64,000 bases of DNA from positions 1,197,582-1,261,581 of the forward strand of contig JAAOMT010000135.1 of assembly GCA_016748015.1 (NCBI GenBank), in the 5' to 3' direction. This DNA comes from Geosiphon pyriformis. Lineage: Eukaryota > Glomeromycota > Glomeromycetes > Archaeosporales > Geosiphonaceae. This document shows positions 11,216-22,916 of the stretch, one piece after another. A program made the position numbers and the translations under genes. Position 1 is the stretch's first letter, and each line of letters opens with the position of its first letter. Under the pieces are notes generated by a model, which saw nothing but the letters and a program-made list of their open reading frames with translations, was not told the DNA's origin and did not search any database.

Positions 11216-11962
11216 ATGGCTCGTTATTTATCATTCTTCCTCTTCATAAATTTCTTCTCTGCTCTCGCATCATTCTCATTATTCATCCACTCAGCCATAG
11301 CAGAAAAAACATGGACTATAAAAGTGGGCGATAACGGGCTTAAATTCAATCCGGAAACGTTAGTTGTTGGACCGAAAGATCACATTGTCTTTTATTTTCA
11401 GAATGGACCACATAGAATTGTTCAATCGACTGAGAAAGGGTCGTGTAATGCTACTGAGGATGGATGTGAGTAGTTTCTGATTTTTGAATGGTTCAAAGAG
11501 AAAGAAAATTGTTGTTGCGATAAACCGTGACAATTTTATAGGAAAATTCTAATTTTGAATTTCTCTCTAGTCAAATCAGCCGTATTAAACACTGCTGATA
11601 CTTTTGACCTTCAAGTCGGTGAAAATCCCCGGAAGGTAAGCATTCACAAAATAACAATACAATTAAAGCTTTTGATTCTTGACATTTTTCACTCTTATTT
11701 CCTGAGTAAAACTTTTTAACTTTTGATTTAAATTTTTCTCTTTTAGTTGTACTATTATTGTTCGGTAGGGAAACACTGTGAAAAAGGAATGACTGGAACA
11801 ATCTTGGTGGCCAGCGATAATAATGATGGTGTACCAACTGTGGAAGTTAAAAGTTCCTCCAGTACGACTGTTAATCATGCTTGCAAAACGATATCTTCAA
11901 TCTTGTCTACCAGCTTTATTCTAATGTTTTCCAGTTTTCTCATGGCTTTTATCGTGCTGTAG
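11216..11962 (+). CDS. Secreted cupredoxin (blue copper) protein, probably GPI-anchored
   Basis: Extracellular plastocyanin/azurin-like protein of the fungal cupredoxin family; such proteins carry copper at the cell surface and often sit on a GPI anchor. Three exons, 11216-11465, 11571-11635 and 11747-11962, join in frame to 176 aa. Residues 1-29 form a signal peptide (MARYLSFFLFINFFSALAS...). The fold follows: WTIKVGDNGLKFNPETLVV, DHIVFYFQNGPHRIVQS, then YYYCSVGKHCEKGMTGTI. A full type-1 copper site can be read: His in GPHRI, then Cys-x4-His-x4-Met in CSVGKHCEKGM. The two extra Cys of GSCNATEDGC may form a disulphide. The tail is Ser/Thr-rich (KSSSSTTVNHACK) followed by about 25 hydrophobic residues to the stop, as in GPI-anchor signals. 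It is convergent with the MMACHC-like gene. Confidence 0.86.
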
Positions 11963-12765
11963 GAATGGGTGTGGAAATTAAAAAAGTACGAGTTTATCCA
12001 ACTACTGGATTCTATTTCATATAATCTCCATAGAACCGTTTTACTTAAGAATTTCCACTAAACCCACTTCAGAATTATTGACATTATTTTCCGGGCTTCT
12101 ACCTCATTGAACATTTTCAACCCATTTGTAAAAAAAAAACATCATTGCATCTTTTAAAAATAACGAATTCATTTGTAGATAATCAAAGCAACCATTTAGA
12201 TTTCTAACCAATTTTCTTCAAGTTTTACAATTTATTCTTAAATTCCTGTAATTTAAAAAGTTGGTTAGTCAATATTTTATGATAATTTAATATAGAAGGG
12301 AAACTTTTCTTAATTTTACGAATCTTCAAAGGAAAACTGGGTCATTTTCACTTTCGAGAGTTTATTATGTATATACCATATAAAAATTATATTGAACTTT
12401 TAAAGGAGAAGTTGTTAAAATAGTCGGATCCTGATATTCTATCAAAGAAGGTAGAGAGGAATAGTTGTTAGCGATTTTTTGGTTCCATAATAGTCTTGAT
12501 ATAAAATTTCCTCGAGTTTTTTCTTGATCTGCTAAATGTTTAACCCTAAATCCTCATGTCTAGGGGTGAATTTGCAATTTTTCACCAATTTTGGGAAATG
12601 TCAAAGAATTTATAATTCCTTTATTTCGAACTGGTAAAATCCGAGTTATCATCTTTTATCATCTTTCATTATTAGTAAAATAAAAATACTCAATTAAAAT
12701 AAAGATACTGTATTACATATGTCAAATTCTACCATTCTTAAATTACAGATGCGCTCCAATTTGAG
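11963..12765. other. Intergenic region between convergent genes
   Basis: 803 bp between the stop codons of the cupredoxin (+) and MMACHC-like (-) genes. No coding signal seen; it should contain both 3' UTRs and polyadenylation sites. Confidence 0.5.
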
Positions 12766-14075
12766 TCACAATTTTTCGTATTTTCTTTTACTCAGAGCTA
12801 GTTTCAGAACTGCTTTATTGTGCGTATAATGGTACTCCAATTGTTCCTCCGAATATCGATACCGTTCTCTTTGTTTATCAGTCATGAACCCGCCAGCTAA
12901 ATCACGTAACTTGACCCATTTGTACCATTCATGACGAATATCTGAAGAAGTGATGAGTGGGTTTCTTTCAGGTTTCTCGGCGTCTGAATTAGGAGAGTTA
13001 TTCGAGTCATCTGAAGCAATAGTAGGATGGGAAAGAGTGGGCGAGGGTAGTCGACTTGTGACCATTGGGATGTTATTTAAAATCATCGAGAGCTCGGTTT
13101 TAAGCATTAAGTCGCCTTCCGAGTATGGGTTCGGTAATTCGTGTTGAGGAAATTCTAAAGATTCTGGCCCATCAAGATCAAATGTTACTATGTATTTCGA
13201 ATTTCAAAATTAATTAGAGGACCTTGTCAATCTTATTTCAAACTAAAATCATTCTTAATTTACCAACAGCTCTCAAACCAATCCACGGTCCAGCTACCTC
13301 ATGAACATTCAACCCACATAAACGGTTATAATAAGCCAATCGCGCTTCATGTGCCAATAGTTGTAGCGCAACAAAATTTGATTTGTCCTTGTCAAACGAA
13401 TATCGAATATCGTAGTCTATTCCTGATGAAATACTCGCTTTGGTTCTGATGAATTGACAAGTTATTAGTTTGATGACTTTTTCATTCAAGCAATTGAATA
13501 TTTTCACGTATTTGAATCTAATCTACCGATTAGAATAAACTTTTGAAAATTTGGTCAGGATTTCAATAACAGATTGTGGAATTTTGGATTTGGTATATGT
13601 ATCGATTGGATTTGGGTCTAGATCAATTTCACCACATGACTTCCGGGACTCGGATGCAAGATGAGCTAAGAATATTTCCCAGAAATGCTAGATTCGTAGA
13701 AAAGAACATTTAGAAAATAAAATCCCAGATGATCAAGAAATTAACATAATAATGATGTTCATGCTTACCTTTGTGTTAGCAACAACTACAGCCAATGTAT
13801 TATTCCTTCCAAAAGTTGGTAATGAGGATATGCCGATCGGGACCTTGGCGTTATATCTATCAAATAATGATTGAATTGAAGGTTAATATAAATTTAGTTC
13901 TCAAGCATTGATTTGGCCCATGACAGTTTCACTTGTCGAAAAAACCAGATGAAATAGTAAAAAAAGTCAAGACATACCTTTGAGCAGGAAACGCCTTGAC
14001 AAGATCAAATCCCAACGTGTATAAACGCTGGGCAAGTAATTCTGTCACTTTTAGCCAACTTATTTGAGAATTTGG

Positions 14076-14107
<32 letters not shown>

Positions 14108-14210
14108 GTGGTAGTAAACTGGAGGAACGTCTCCTATTTTTAATTAACGGTTTAGTCGAAGCATTGTATGGTAATTTCGTGGTATTTTTTGATAGATAAT
14201 ATGATGTCAT
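12766..14210 (-). CDS. MMACHC/CblC-like cobalamin-processing protein
   Basis: Resembles MMACHC (CblC), the cytosolic chaperone that strips the upper ligand from incoming cobalamins with glutathione or a reductant and passes B12 to methionine synthase and methylmalonyl-CoA mutase. Five exons, 14210-13978, 13856-13769, 13687-13527, 13445-13264 and 13187-12766, join in frame to 361 aa. Recognised segments are LGFDLVKAFPAQRYNAKVP, LPTFGRNNTLAVVVANTK, VALQLLAHEARLAYYNRL, AGPWIGLRAVGVVTFDLDGP and RHEWYKWVKLRDLAGG...ERYRYSEEQLEYHY; the last matches the HWRDW...QERYSEEQ block of the animal protein. The N-terminal 50-80 residues are low-complexity, with a Ser run encoded by a GAT repeat (14075-14105). 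An alternative upstream Met at 14354 is in frame, so the start is uncertain. The family call rests on remembered alignment and would be settled by a profile search. Confidence 0.78.
14076..14106. repeat. Coding trinucleotide repeat (GAT)n
   Basis: About ten GAT units on the plus strand, read as TCA codons (poly-Ser) on the minus strand inside the first exon of the MMACHC-like gene. Probably length-variable between strains. Confidence 0.8.
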
Positions 14211-14984
14211 TCGAATAAATCTTGAAAAGAGATTAATATTCTCAAAAGTGTGAAAATGAATCAAACAATTCCGAAATTTTTTCACAAACATTTGATGCCT
14301 GTTTAGGGGGAAAATTGGGGTCAACATCGAATAAAATCGGTTAGAATCTGCCAATCACCTCAATGGCAAACATTTCCATTCAATTTCTGCTGTATATTTT
14401 GAAGAAAAAAGTTATGAAAAATTCGCGAAAATAAACTATCGAGAAAATAAACTATCGAGAAATTTAGCAATTATGAGAAATAGCCCAATAAATGCCAAGA
14501 CTTTTGGTTTTGATTCATAAATTATTATTATTTTAAAAAATTACAACCGTGGTATAATGAACTTTCCTTATCCAATTTATCCTTTTGCATTGGTTCTAAT
14601 AACTAAGGAGATGTGACAATCAGAACTTAGTTTTTAACGGCATGAATAGTAACTCGAGATTAAATTGATATTTGTCAAGTGGTTTCTGCTTAGATAAAAT
14701 CAATAGGCTACATTTCTTTGACTAATTATTTTTCTAATTTGACCAATATAACTTCTGTTCATTTCTTGACTTTAAAATTAACTTCAAAATCGGATAAGCT
14801 TAGAGTCTAACTTTTTCAATTGAGCAGACAATATCAATTTTTAAAATGATTTCACCTGCAAGTTTTAACAGAATGATCGAAAAGGATTACTGGTTCAACT
14901 GCTATTTCAAATTTATCTATTTTTATTTTTACACATTTTATTAATATATAAATATGCATATTAATACAAATTTATTTTAAGTTC

Positions 14985-15040
14985 AAATAATAATAATAAT
15001 AATAATAATAAATAATAATAATAATAATAATAATAATGAT

Positions 15041-15071
<31 letters not shown>

Positions 15072-15072
15072 T
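14985..15072. repeat. (AAT)n microsatellite, interrupted
   Basis: Close to 90 bp of AAT/TAA units with two short interruptions, followed by AT-rich unique sequence. Confidence 0.85.
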
Positions 15073-15319
15073 TTATTATGATCTTTTTATTTTAAGACAA
15101 AATATTAAAACAATATATATATAGTTTTATTTACATAAAATTACATTTAAAAACAAACTTATTTATTTTCAAAAACTATTAAATAATTTGTTTAGATTTA
15201 TAAAATATAAAAACAAGTTTGCAAAACTTTTATTTACAATGTTTTCTTATTAAAAAATAACTAAAATTGGTCAACAAAATATTAATATATACATTTGTAT
15301 TTACTTAAAAATTTGATAT

Positions 15320-15324
<5 letters not shown>

Positions 15325-15349
<25 letters not shown>
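15325..15349. repeat. (CTTT)n microsatellite
   Basis: Six consecutive CTTT units in the intergenic region upstream of the P5A-ATPase gene. Confidence 0.85.
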
Positions 15350-15350
<1 letters not shown>

Positions 15351-16674
15351 TAAAGTGTCAAATATAATCAAAAAAATTACACAAAAAACAGTTCAAAACT
15401 AGACAAATTATCAATTTTAACAATATTTAATAACCAAAGCAAAGGTATTAAGAGTTTATGTTATTATTCAAAATAAAGCTTATACATTTAAAACTTGTAA
15501 TTGGTGTGAAAACATCCAAAACATTAGAGAATCTGAGATGTATAAATGCTAAAATTGTAAAACCATAATAAATAAAGATGAAAATGGTGCTTGGAAAAAT
15601 TTTCTTTGGACATTTGCTTGATTCTTTCTAAAAATAATACAGGAAATATTAGTTGTACTTAGCAATTCGTATTATTGCCTATTATTGATATATTACAAGC
15701 TAGGTCAGAAATTTCTTGCATTTGAAATTCTTAAACCTTCTTCATTTATCAGGGAAATCTAATAAGGCGCCAATAGATTTAACTCTCGGCATTCACACTG
15801 GCCTTTAGTCAAATGTTCATAAATGGCGTTAGCTTGAAATTAAAGTTAAATAAGAAACTAATCCTGGAATTTTTCCATGAGATAATTTTATATTAAGAAT
15901 TAATTTGTAATCGCTGGTGTCACTTTTAAAAAGCAATAAGCCTCCAAAAAATTTTCTTATATTTTCAAATTGGTATTGGAGGGAAACTTGGGTAATGAGG
16001 CTCCTTTGTTATTTGAATTGGTGAACTCTGAATTTCGAAAAAAAGTATGACATCAAGACTCAATTTATTATTCTACGCAAAACCCTTATTAAATTTATCG
16101 TTATGAATAAAAGTGGTTTTTTTCTGGGAAATAATTCATTTTCAAAAAATAGAAGTTAATAAGGAAGAAAAGGTGGAACAATTATTAAATTTTGACTATT
16201 AGATCTCAAACGGTTTGAAATTAGATCGTTTAATCGAAACCGAAAAAGATTTTCCACATCTATTAACTTCTTATACGTGTTGATTCAGAGTTGGTCGTTA
16301 ACCAAAGTTTTTAACCAATAGGTGAAATTAAGAGAGGGAATTTCTTGTCACTCAATTTCATTTCCCAAACAAGAGAGACGTCATCTCAATCGTTATATTA
16401 CTTTTTTTACAGAAATTTTCGGATTTTCTCATTTTCACTTTTTCACTCGAGTTGGTAGCATTTTTAATATTTTAAAAGTTCAAAGGGTTTATTCGATTCT
16501 TTGATCTTTTTGATATATTTCAACCTTTACTGGTTTCCATCATTTTTCTAATTTCTTCGATTACAACGCGAAACTCGCTACACTCATAAGATCCAACTTG
16601 TAATTTAGATGACTATAAATTGCTCTAACGACCATTTTACAACAATATAAAAATAAAGAAACATGTAAATCCAT

Positions 16675-19600
16675 ATGTTATATTTTCTCTGGTGATCGCT
16701 TTTACCTTGCAGTTTGCTTCATGATCTGTTTTTTGTACCAGGGCTCCCAATAATTTAGTTAATGCAAAGTCCGTAAAGGAGTCTTCTTTGCACATACCAA
16801 AATCTTTAAAGTGGCACGCCTATGTCTGGCCCTATTTAAGTCTTTATACGGCGTGGTTCTATATTTACTTGTTCGCATACGATAAATATCTCGTATCAGA
16901 AGAATGGACTTTTTTGACGCTCGGAACCTTGATTACAACCAATGCTTTACTGTTCTTGAGCTGCCAATGGAGCGTTCGAGCTAAAGCTTTTCTTACGTGT
17001 AAGAAAGTGACTGTATGTATTTTTTCCTTTCATGATTTACTATGAAATTTTTGAGAGAGCTTAACCTTTTATCCATAATAGGTAAATGAGATTCAGAAAG
17101 CGCGAGTAATAAAAATAATACCTGTTCCTAATAAGGGAAAAGGCGAATTATGTTTTCTACATCACAGTGAGGTACTATTTCAATTCTTATATCATTTGTT
17201 TTCTTTAATTCTTCCATTACACTCATCATCCTGATCTTGTTGAAAATTTGGAAAGAAAGGAGAAATCTCTTTTCTTTATCAAAAAAAAAAGTACCTATGG
17301 AATGAGGATCGTAAAGTATTTTCCAAATTGTCATATCCTTGTGATCCCTCGGCTTTACTTCGGGAATTTCAAACTCACAATGGTTTTCAAAGTGATAAAG
17401 AGATAAGCGATACGCAGGAAAAATATGGATATAATCGGTTTGGACCATAAAAATTTTAGTCTCCTCTATTTGTATTCGCTACCTAGGTTTTATTTATATA
17501 TTTTATTCTCTCAGTTTTGAAATTCCTGTCCCAACTTTTCGGGAGCTTTTCAAGGAACACGCGGTCGCTCCATTTTTTATCTTTCAATTATTTTGTGTCG
17601 GTTTATGGGTTATGGATGAATATTGGTATTATTCAGTGTTTACGCTGTTCATGTTGGTCATGTTTGAATCAACTGTCGTTTTTCAGGTATTTAAAAGTTT
17701 TCTTGTTAAAATACAAATATGCTTTACATTAATCAAACCCATTTGTCCTTCATGCATTAGCGATTGAAAACTTTGGCTGAATTTCGTACCATGTCAATCA
17801 AGCCTTATGGCATCCATGTTAGACGAAATCGGCGATGGGTAACAATTAACTCGGATGAATTATTACCTGGTGATTTAGTGTCTGTCGGTAGGTATAGTTA
17901 AGAGTATACATTAATGATGTGGATAATGATATTAATATGATTTATATAAAAATTTTAGTGCGATCAAAGGAGGATACCGGAGTTCCTTGTGATATGTTAC
18001 TTCTACACGGTTCATGTATTGTTAATGAAGCCATGCTTTCTGGGGAATCAACACCCTTATTGAAGGTGGAATATCAAATATTTGGGTATATAGGGCTGTG
18101 ATTCTCGAGGAGCTATTAGTACGCTATTAATGAACTATAAACGCCTGTGTTTGGAGAATCTTTGATTTAAAAAATCTTCAACATAATATAAGGTTGATGC
18201 ACTATTGGTGATACTAGGACTTTTTAATGCTTTACCTTGATTTCCATGAGATTAGAAAAGAGGTGCAACCAAAAAATGGACCCATTTGGAAGGCTCGATT
18301 TTTGCCTCGCAAAGAAATACGTTTATAGAAATTGTTAATCCTTGAGTCTAGAACTTATAGCGGATAGTATGTCGAGAAATTTTCAATTTAATCAGAAATT
18401 CCCTTTTTTCTCATTTACAGGAATCTATTGCTCTTCGGGATGGCGAGGATAACCTTGATATTAATGGTCTAGACAGAAACAGTATGCTCTTTGGCGGTAC
18501 AAAAGTTCTTCAAGTGACTCCTCCCGCAAAGGAAGGACCTTTATCAGGTATGATTTGACTTCTTTTCGTTACACACTTTAAATGAATTTTTCTTAATCTA
18601 AACACTATTTTTTTTAGCTCCTGACAACGGATGTATTGCCTACGTTCTTCGTACTGGCTTTGGAACTGCCCAAGGCAAACTTGTTCGAACAATGGTGTAT
18701 AGTACTGAACATGTCTCGGCTAATAATTTTGAATCGTTCTTGTTTATTCTGTTCCTATTGGTATTCGCTCTTACCGCTGCTGGATACGTATGGGTGAAAG
18801 GTGAAATCTCATTTTAACATGTCTATATTAATGCTTTTTTGTCATGAATTTCTTACCTCCAAATTCTCAATATTTAGGTGTTGAGAATGACCGAAAACGA
18901 TCAAAACTTTTATTGGACTGTATCTTAATTATTACTTCTGTTGTTCCTCCTGAGCTGCCGATGGAACTTTCTTTAGCAGTAAATACATCATTGGTTGCAT
19001 TATCAAAATATGGTACGAATAAAAAAACAATCAAAGAAGTCTCTATTTTCACATTAAAAGGTATAAATAATGAATTTTTTTCTATTCAGCTATATATTGC
19101 ACCGAACCGTTCAGAATTCCGTTCGCAGGAAAAATTGACATTTGTGCATTTGACAAGACTGGCACTTTGACAGGAGAAAATCTTGTAGTTGAAGGGATCG
19201 CTGGAATTCAGTAAGCGATTTTAATATGTTCTATTTTTTTAGTCTTCAAAAATCAGGCACGTGTAATATTAATTTTAACTCCCAAGTCCTAGTGATGATC
19301 CTAAAACTTTGGTTAGTCCTCCGGAAGCCTTGAGAGACACTATACAAACCCTTGCATCTGCGCATGCCTTGGTACTTTTGGAGGATGGAATTGTTGGGGA
19401 TCCAATGGAAAAAGCGACTTTAGAAGCTTTGGCGTGGAATCTTCAAAAAGGTAACTCAACATCATAATTTGATTCATATTCTTGAGGAATTACTTGATGA
19501 GAAGCAAATTCAAGGTAGGGAATTTTTTCAGGTGACATTGTCGCTCCGGACAACGCTCAATCTGCTCGGTTTCAACAACGTTCGCAGCTTCAAATTCGTC

Positions 19601-22307
19601 GACGGTTTCAATTTTCTTCTTCCTTAAAACGGATGTCAAGTGTTTCAACGTTAACAACGCCAAGAGGTAAAAAGACATTTGTTGCTGTGAAAGGGGCTCC
19701 AGAGACTTTACGTTACATGTATCAGTTTGTGCCTGATGATTATGAGGAAACATTCAAGTTCTTCACACGACGTGGAAGTCGCGTTCTTGCATTGGGCTTC
19801 AAGTATTTGCAAGATAATCTAAACATTGAAGAGGTATTTGGAGCTAGGATAATTTCAGATGTGATGGTTTCTTGAGTGTTTAATGGTCTTTTCATCAAAT
19901 AGATCAATCATCTTAGCCGAGATTCAGTCGAAAGTGGGTTGACTTTCGCGGGTTTTTTGATATTTCACTGTCCCTTGAAAGAAGATGCGATTTTAACACT
20001 TGCAATGTTGAATGAGTCTTCTCATAGAGTATGCGAGTCATTTCTGGTCTAAATTTGATAATATTCTACAGTTAGATTTGCACTTAAGTTTCAGTTTTCG
20101 CTTCAAAAATAGTGTGTAATGATAACTGGTGACAACCCTCTGACAGCTTGCCACGTTGCTGAAGAAGTTAAAATCGTTGAAAGAGAAGTCCTGATCTTGG
20201 ATCTTCGTGAAAATGCCACGAACAATCAAGGTATTTATTAGCTTCACTTTACTCAATTTTTATTTCATATACAAAATATATTAGAAATAATTATCCCAAA
20301 ATCAGATCTCATTTGGAGGTCTATTGACGAGAAAACAATTATTCCTGTGAACCCGGCCCATCCTATTAATCCCGAAATCTATCAAGAGTATGATATTTGT
20401 ATAACGGGGGCTGCATTAGCACAGTACGAAGGCAAGCCTCATGTTAGAGATTTGCTCGCCCATACTTGGGTGTACGCACGCGTTTCTCCTGGACAAAAGG
20501 TACGTCCAAGAATTTATTTAACTCTGTATCTTATCTAATATCAATGATTTTCCACCTATTCAGGAATATATTCTGAGTAGTCTCAAACAATCTGGTTATA
20601 CGACATTAATGTGTGGCGATGGGACCAATGATGTAGGAGCTCTTAAACAAGCTCATGTTGGAGTTGCGCTTCTTGATGGAAAACCTGAGGATCTCAAAAG
20701 AATCGCCGAGCATCAGAGAATCCAGCGATTAAAAGACATGTACGAAAACCAACTGAAATTTACTGCTCGATTTAACATGCCACCACCACCACCTCCTCCT
20801 GCCATTGCCCATTTGTATCCACAAATAACTGCACAAATTCAACAACAACAACAACAAAATCCGAACGGTGTTCAAAGAAGGCCGCCTCCACAAGTTAGTT
20901 AACATGTCATTCTGAATGGCTTTATTTTTTAATTTACACTTTCTTAATTTATTAGGTTGATCGACTGGCAGAACAACTTCTGGGAGATCTTGATGAAGAT
21001 CCACCCACATTAAAATTAGGTGACGCTTCCGTCGCTGCTCCTTTCACCTCAAAACTTGCCAATGTCGTAGCTAGTAAGGATTTTTCTATATTCATTCAAT
21101 GTAGGCAATTTGAATTAGATAATTAACCTGTGTGTTTTTTTCTAAAGTTGCTAACATAGTTCGACAGGGTCGTTGTACGCTTGTCGCCACGATTCAAATG
21201 TACAAAATACTTGCTTTAAATTGTTTGATATCGGCATACAGCTTAAGCGTTCTTTATTTGGAAGGGATAAAATATGGCGATCTGTAAGCTTACTTTATTT
21301 ATATTCTTTATTATGAAGTATATTTTCCTAACAGAAATTGTATAGGCAAGTTACCATCTCAGGCATGCTACTGGCAGTATGTTTTCTTTGTATATCAAAG
21401 GCCAAGGTGAGCTTGAACTTGTCTTCAGCTTCTCTATAAAAGTTTTAACCAAGCTAATTAAATATTTGTTACAGCCCCTTCAAAAACTATCAAAAGAGCG
21501 ACCTCAAACCAATGTCTTCAACTTTTATATAATACTGTCAATTTTGGGACAATTCGCCGTCCATATTGCTTCTTTGATTTATATTGTTGATCTGGTTTTT
21601 CAATTTGAAGAGTAAGTCCCTTAAAATATATTGAGATATCCTACTTTCATGGTTAAGAAATGACAATTGGTTGTGTTACTTTGATCTTTTCTAGGAAGAA
21701 AAAGGTTGATCTTGAAGGAGAATTTGAACCCAGTTTATTAAATACCGCTGTATATCTAATATCTCTTTCGATGCAAGTGTCGACATTTGCCATAAATTAC
21801 CAAGTAAGGAACAGAGTATATTTATTATCCGTCATTTGAGGCACTGTTTTTAAAGCGTTAATCTGTTTCCTGGATATTCATAACCCATGTTTTTGTTGCT
21901 ACTTTTGAAGGGACATCCCTTTAGGGAAAGTTTGAAAGAAAACACCATTCTTTATTATGGTCTTTTAAGTGTCGGTGCAATTGCAATATCAGGCGCTACT
22001 GAATTCATACCTGAACTTAATTCGACTTTATCCCTCGTGTCACAGCCTTTTGATGTAAGTCTAAATTTTTTGAGAGCTTTATTCCAAATATCTTTTGAAA
22101 GAATATTAAAACGATGCAAAATTTTCATTCATTCATCAATTATATCAGTTCAAGACTCATCTTATTGCTACAATGCTCATTGATTTTGGTTTATCATGGC
22201 TAATAGAAATCACATGCAAGTTTTTTTTTGCAAACAACAAACCAAAAGCAATAGCCCATCATATCCCCTCAAAAAAATCCTCCAAAGGAAAAAAAACAAA
22301 ATCATAA
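16675..22307 (+). CDS. SPF1: P5A-type ATPase (Spf1/ATP13A1), ER transmembrane-helix dislocase
   Basis: P5A-ATPases sit in the ER membrane and pull misinserted or mistargeted (for example mitochondrial) transmembrane helices out of it. I join 24 exons, from 16675-16691 and 16742-17012 through 17082-17171, 17256-17437 and 17515-17686 to 21911-22054 and 22149-22307. Every junction is GT-AG and in frame, giving 1,207 aa (yeast Spf1 is 1,215). Motifs in order: [15 protein letters not shown] (TMa/b); [13 protein letters not shown]; the actuator MLSGEST; the P5A hallmark PPELPMELS in M4; DKTGTLT with the phosphorylated Asp; KGAPET (nucleotide-binding); [30 protein letters not shown] (hinge); then GKLPSQAC-region coding [32 protein letters not shown] in the C-terminal membrane domain. 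After the hinge is a cytosolic insert with poly-Pro and poly-Gln runs. The tail is Lys-rich ([11 protein letters not shown]). The first exon (MLYFLW) is the weakest part. Confidence 0.95.
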
Positions 22308-22878
22308 TATTAAGAAATAGAATAATGTGTGGAGTTGGTTAATTTTTTTAGACCATTCATATTATTTTTTGTGTTATATAGCCAAATAGATTTATAATTT
22401 TTATATAATTCAAGTTTTAACACGTTAATAATTTACAATTTGATACAATTAATATTAAATTAAATTATTTGTTTCAATAAGGTTAAAACTACAATGGTTA
22501 TTATTATATTATATTGTTTATTTATATAATTATATTATTATTATGCAACTTTAAAAATTTATCAAGTTTTTTGTTATTAATTAGCTGTTTTTTTTGTTGT
22601 CGGTGTTATATTTAAAGTTAAATTGACTTTGTTTTTTAAGTACTATTTAGTTTTAATATTATTATTAAAATAAAAAATTAGCAATAACAAATTAGTAATT
22701 AATTTTGTTAATTAGCCAATTACATAAATTAGCACAATTATTAATTTATTTAAAAAAATTTTATAATAAAGCAACATTATTATAAAATAACAAGCTATTT
22801 TGTTATTATAAATTATATATATATATAAATAATTTTTAACTTAAAAAATTAATAATTTAAAATAAAATAATTAATATA

Positions 22879-22879
<1 letters not shown>

Positions 22880-22915
<36 letters not shown>

Positions 22916-22916
22916 G
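22880..22916. repeat. (TTA)n microsatellite
   Basis: About twelve TTA/ATT units within the AT-rich desert. Confidence 0.8.

Larger units (their letters stand above)
14211..16674. other. Intergenic region with microsatellites
   Basis: 2.5 kb between the divergent MMACHC-like and P5A-ATPase genes. It holds a long AAT/TAA microsatellite (about 14985-15072) and a CTTT run (about 15325-15349). A short ORF at 16322-16504 lies in what is probably the 5' region of the ATPase gene and is not supported as a gene. Confidence 0.55.

Noticed and set aside
14211-14354. Upstream in-frame Met (14354) as start of the MMACHC-like protein
   Set aside because: The extra 48 residues show no conserved pattern; the later Met is preferred, but the earlier one cannot be excluded.
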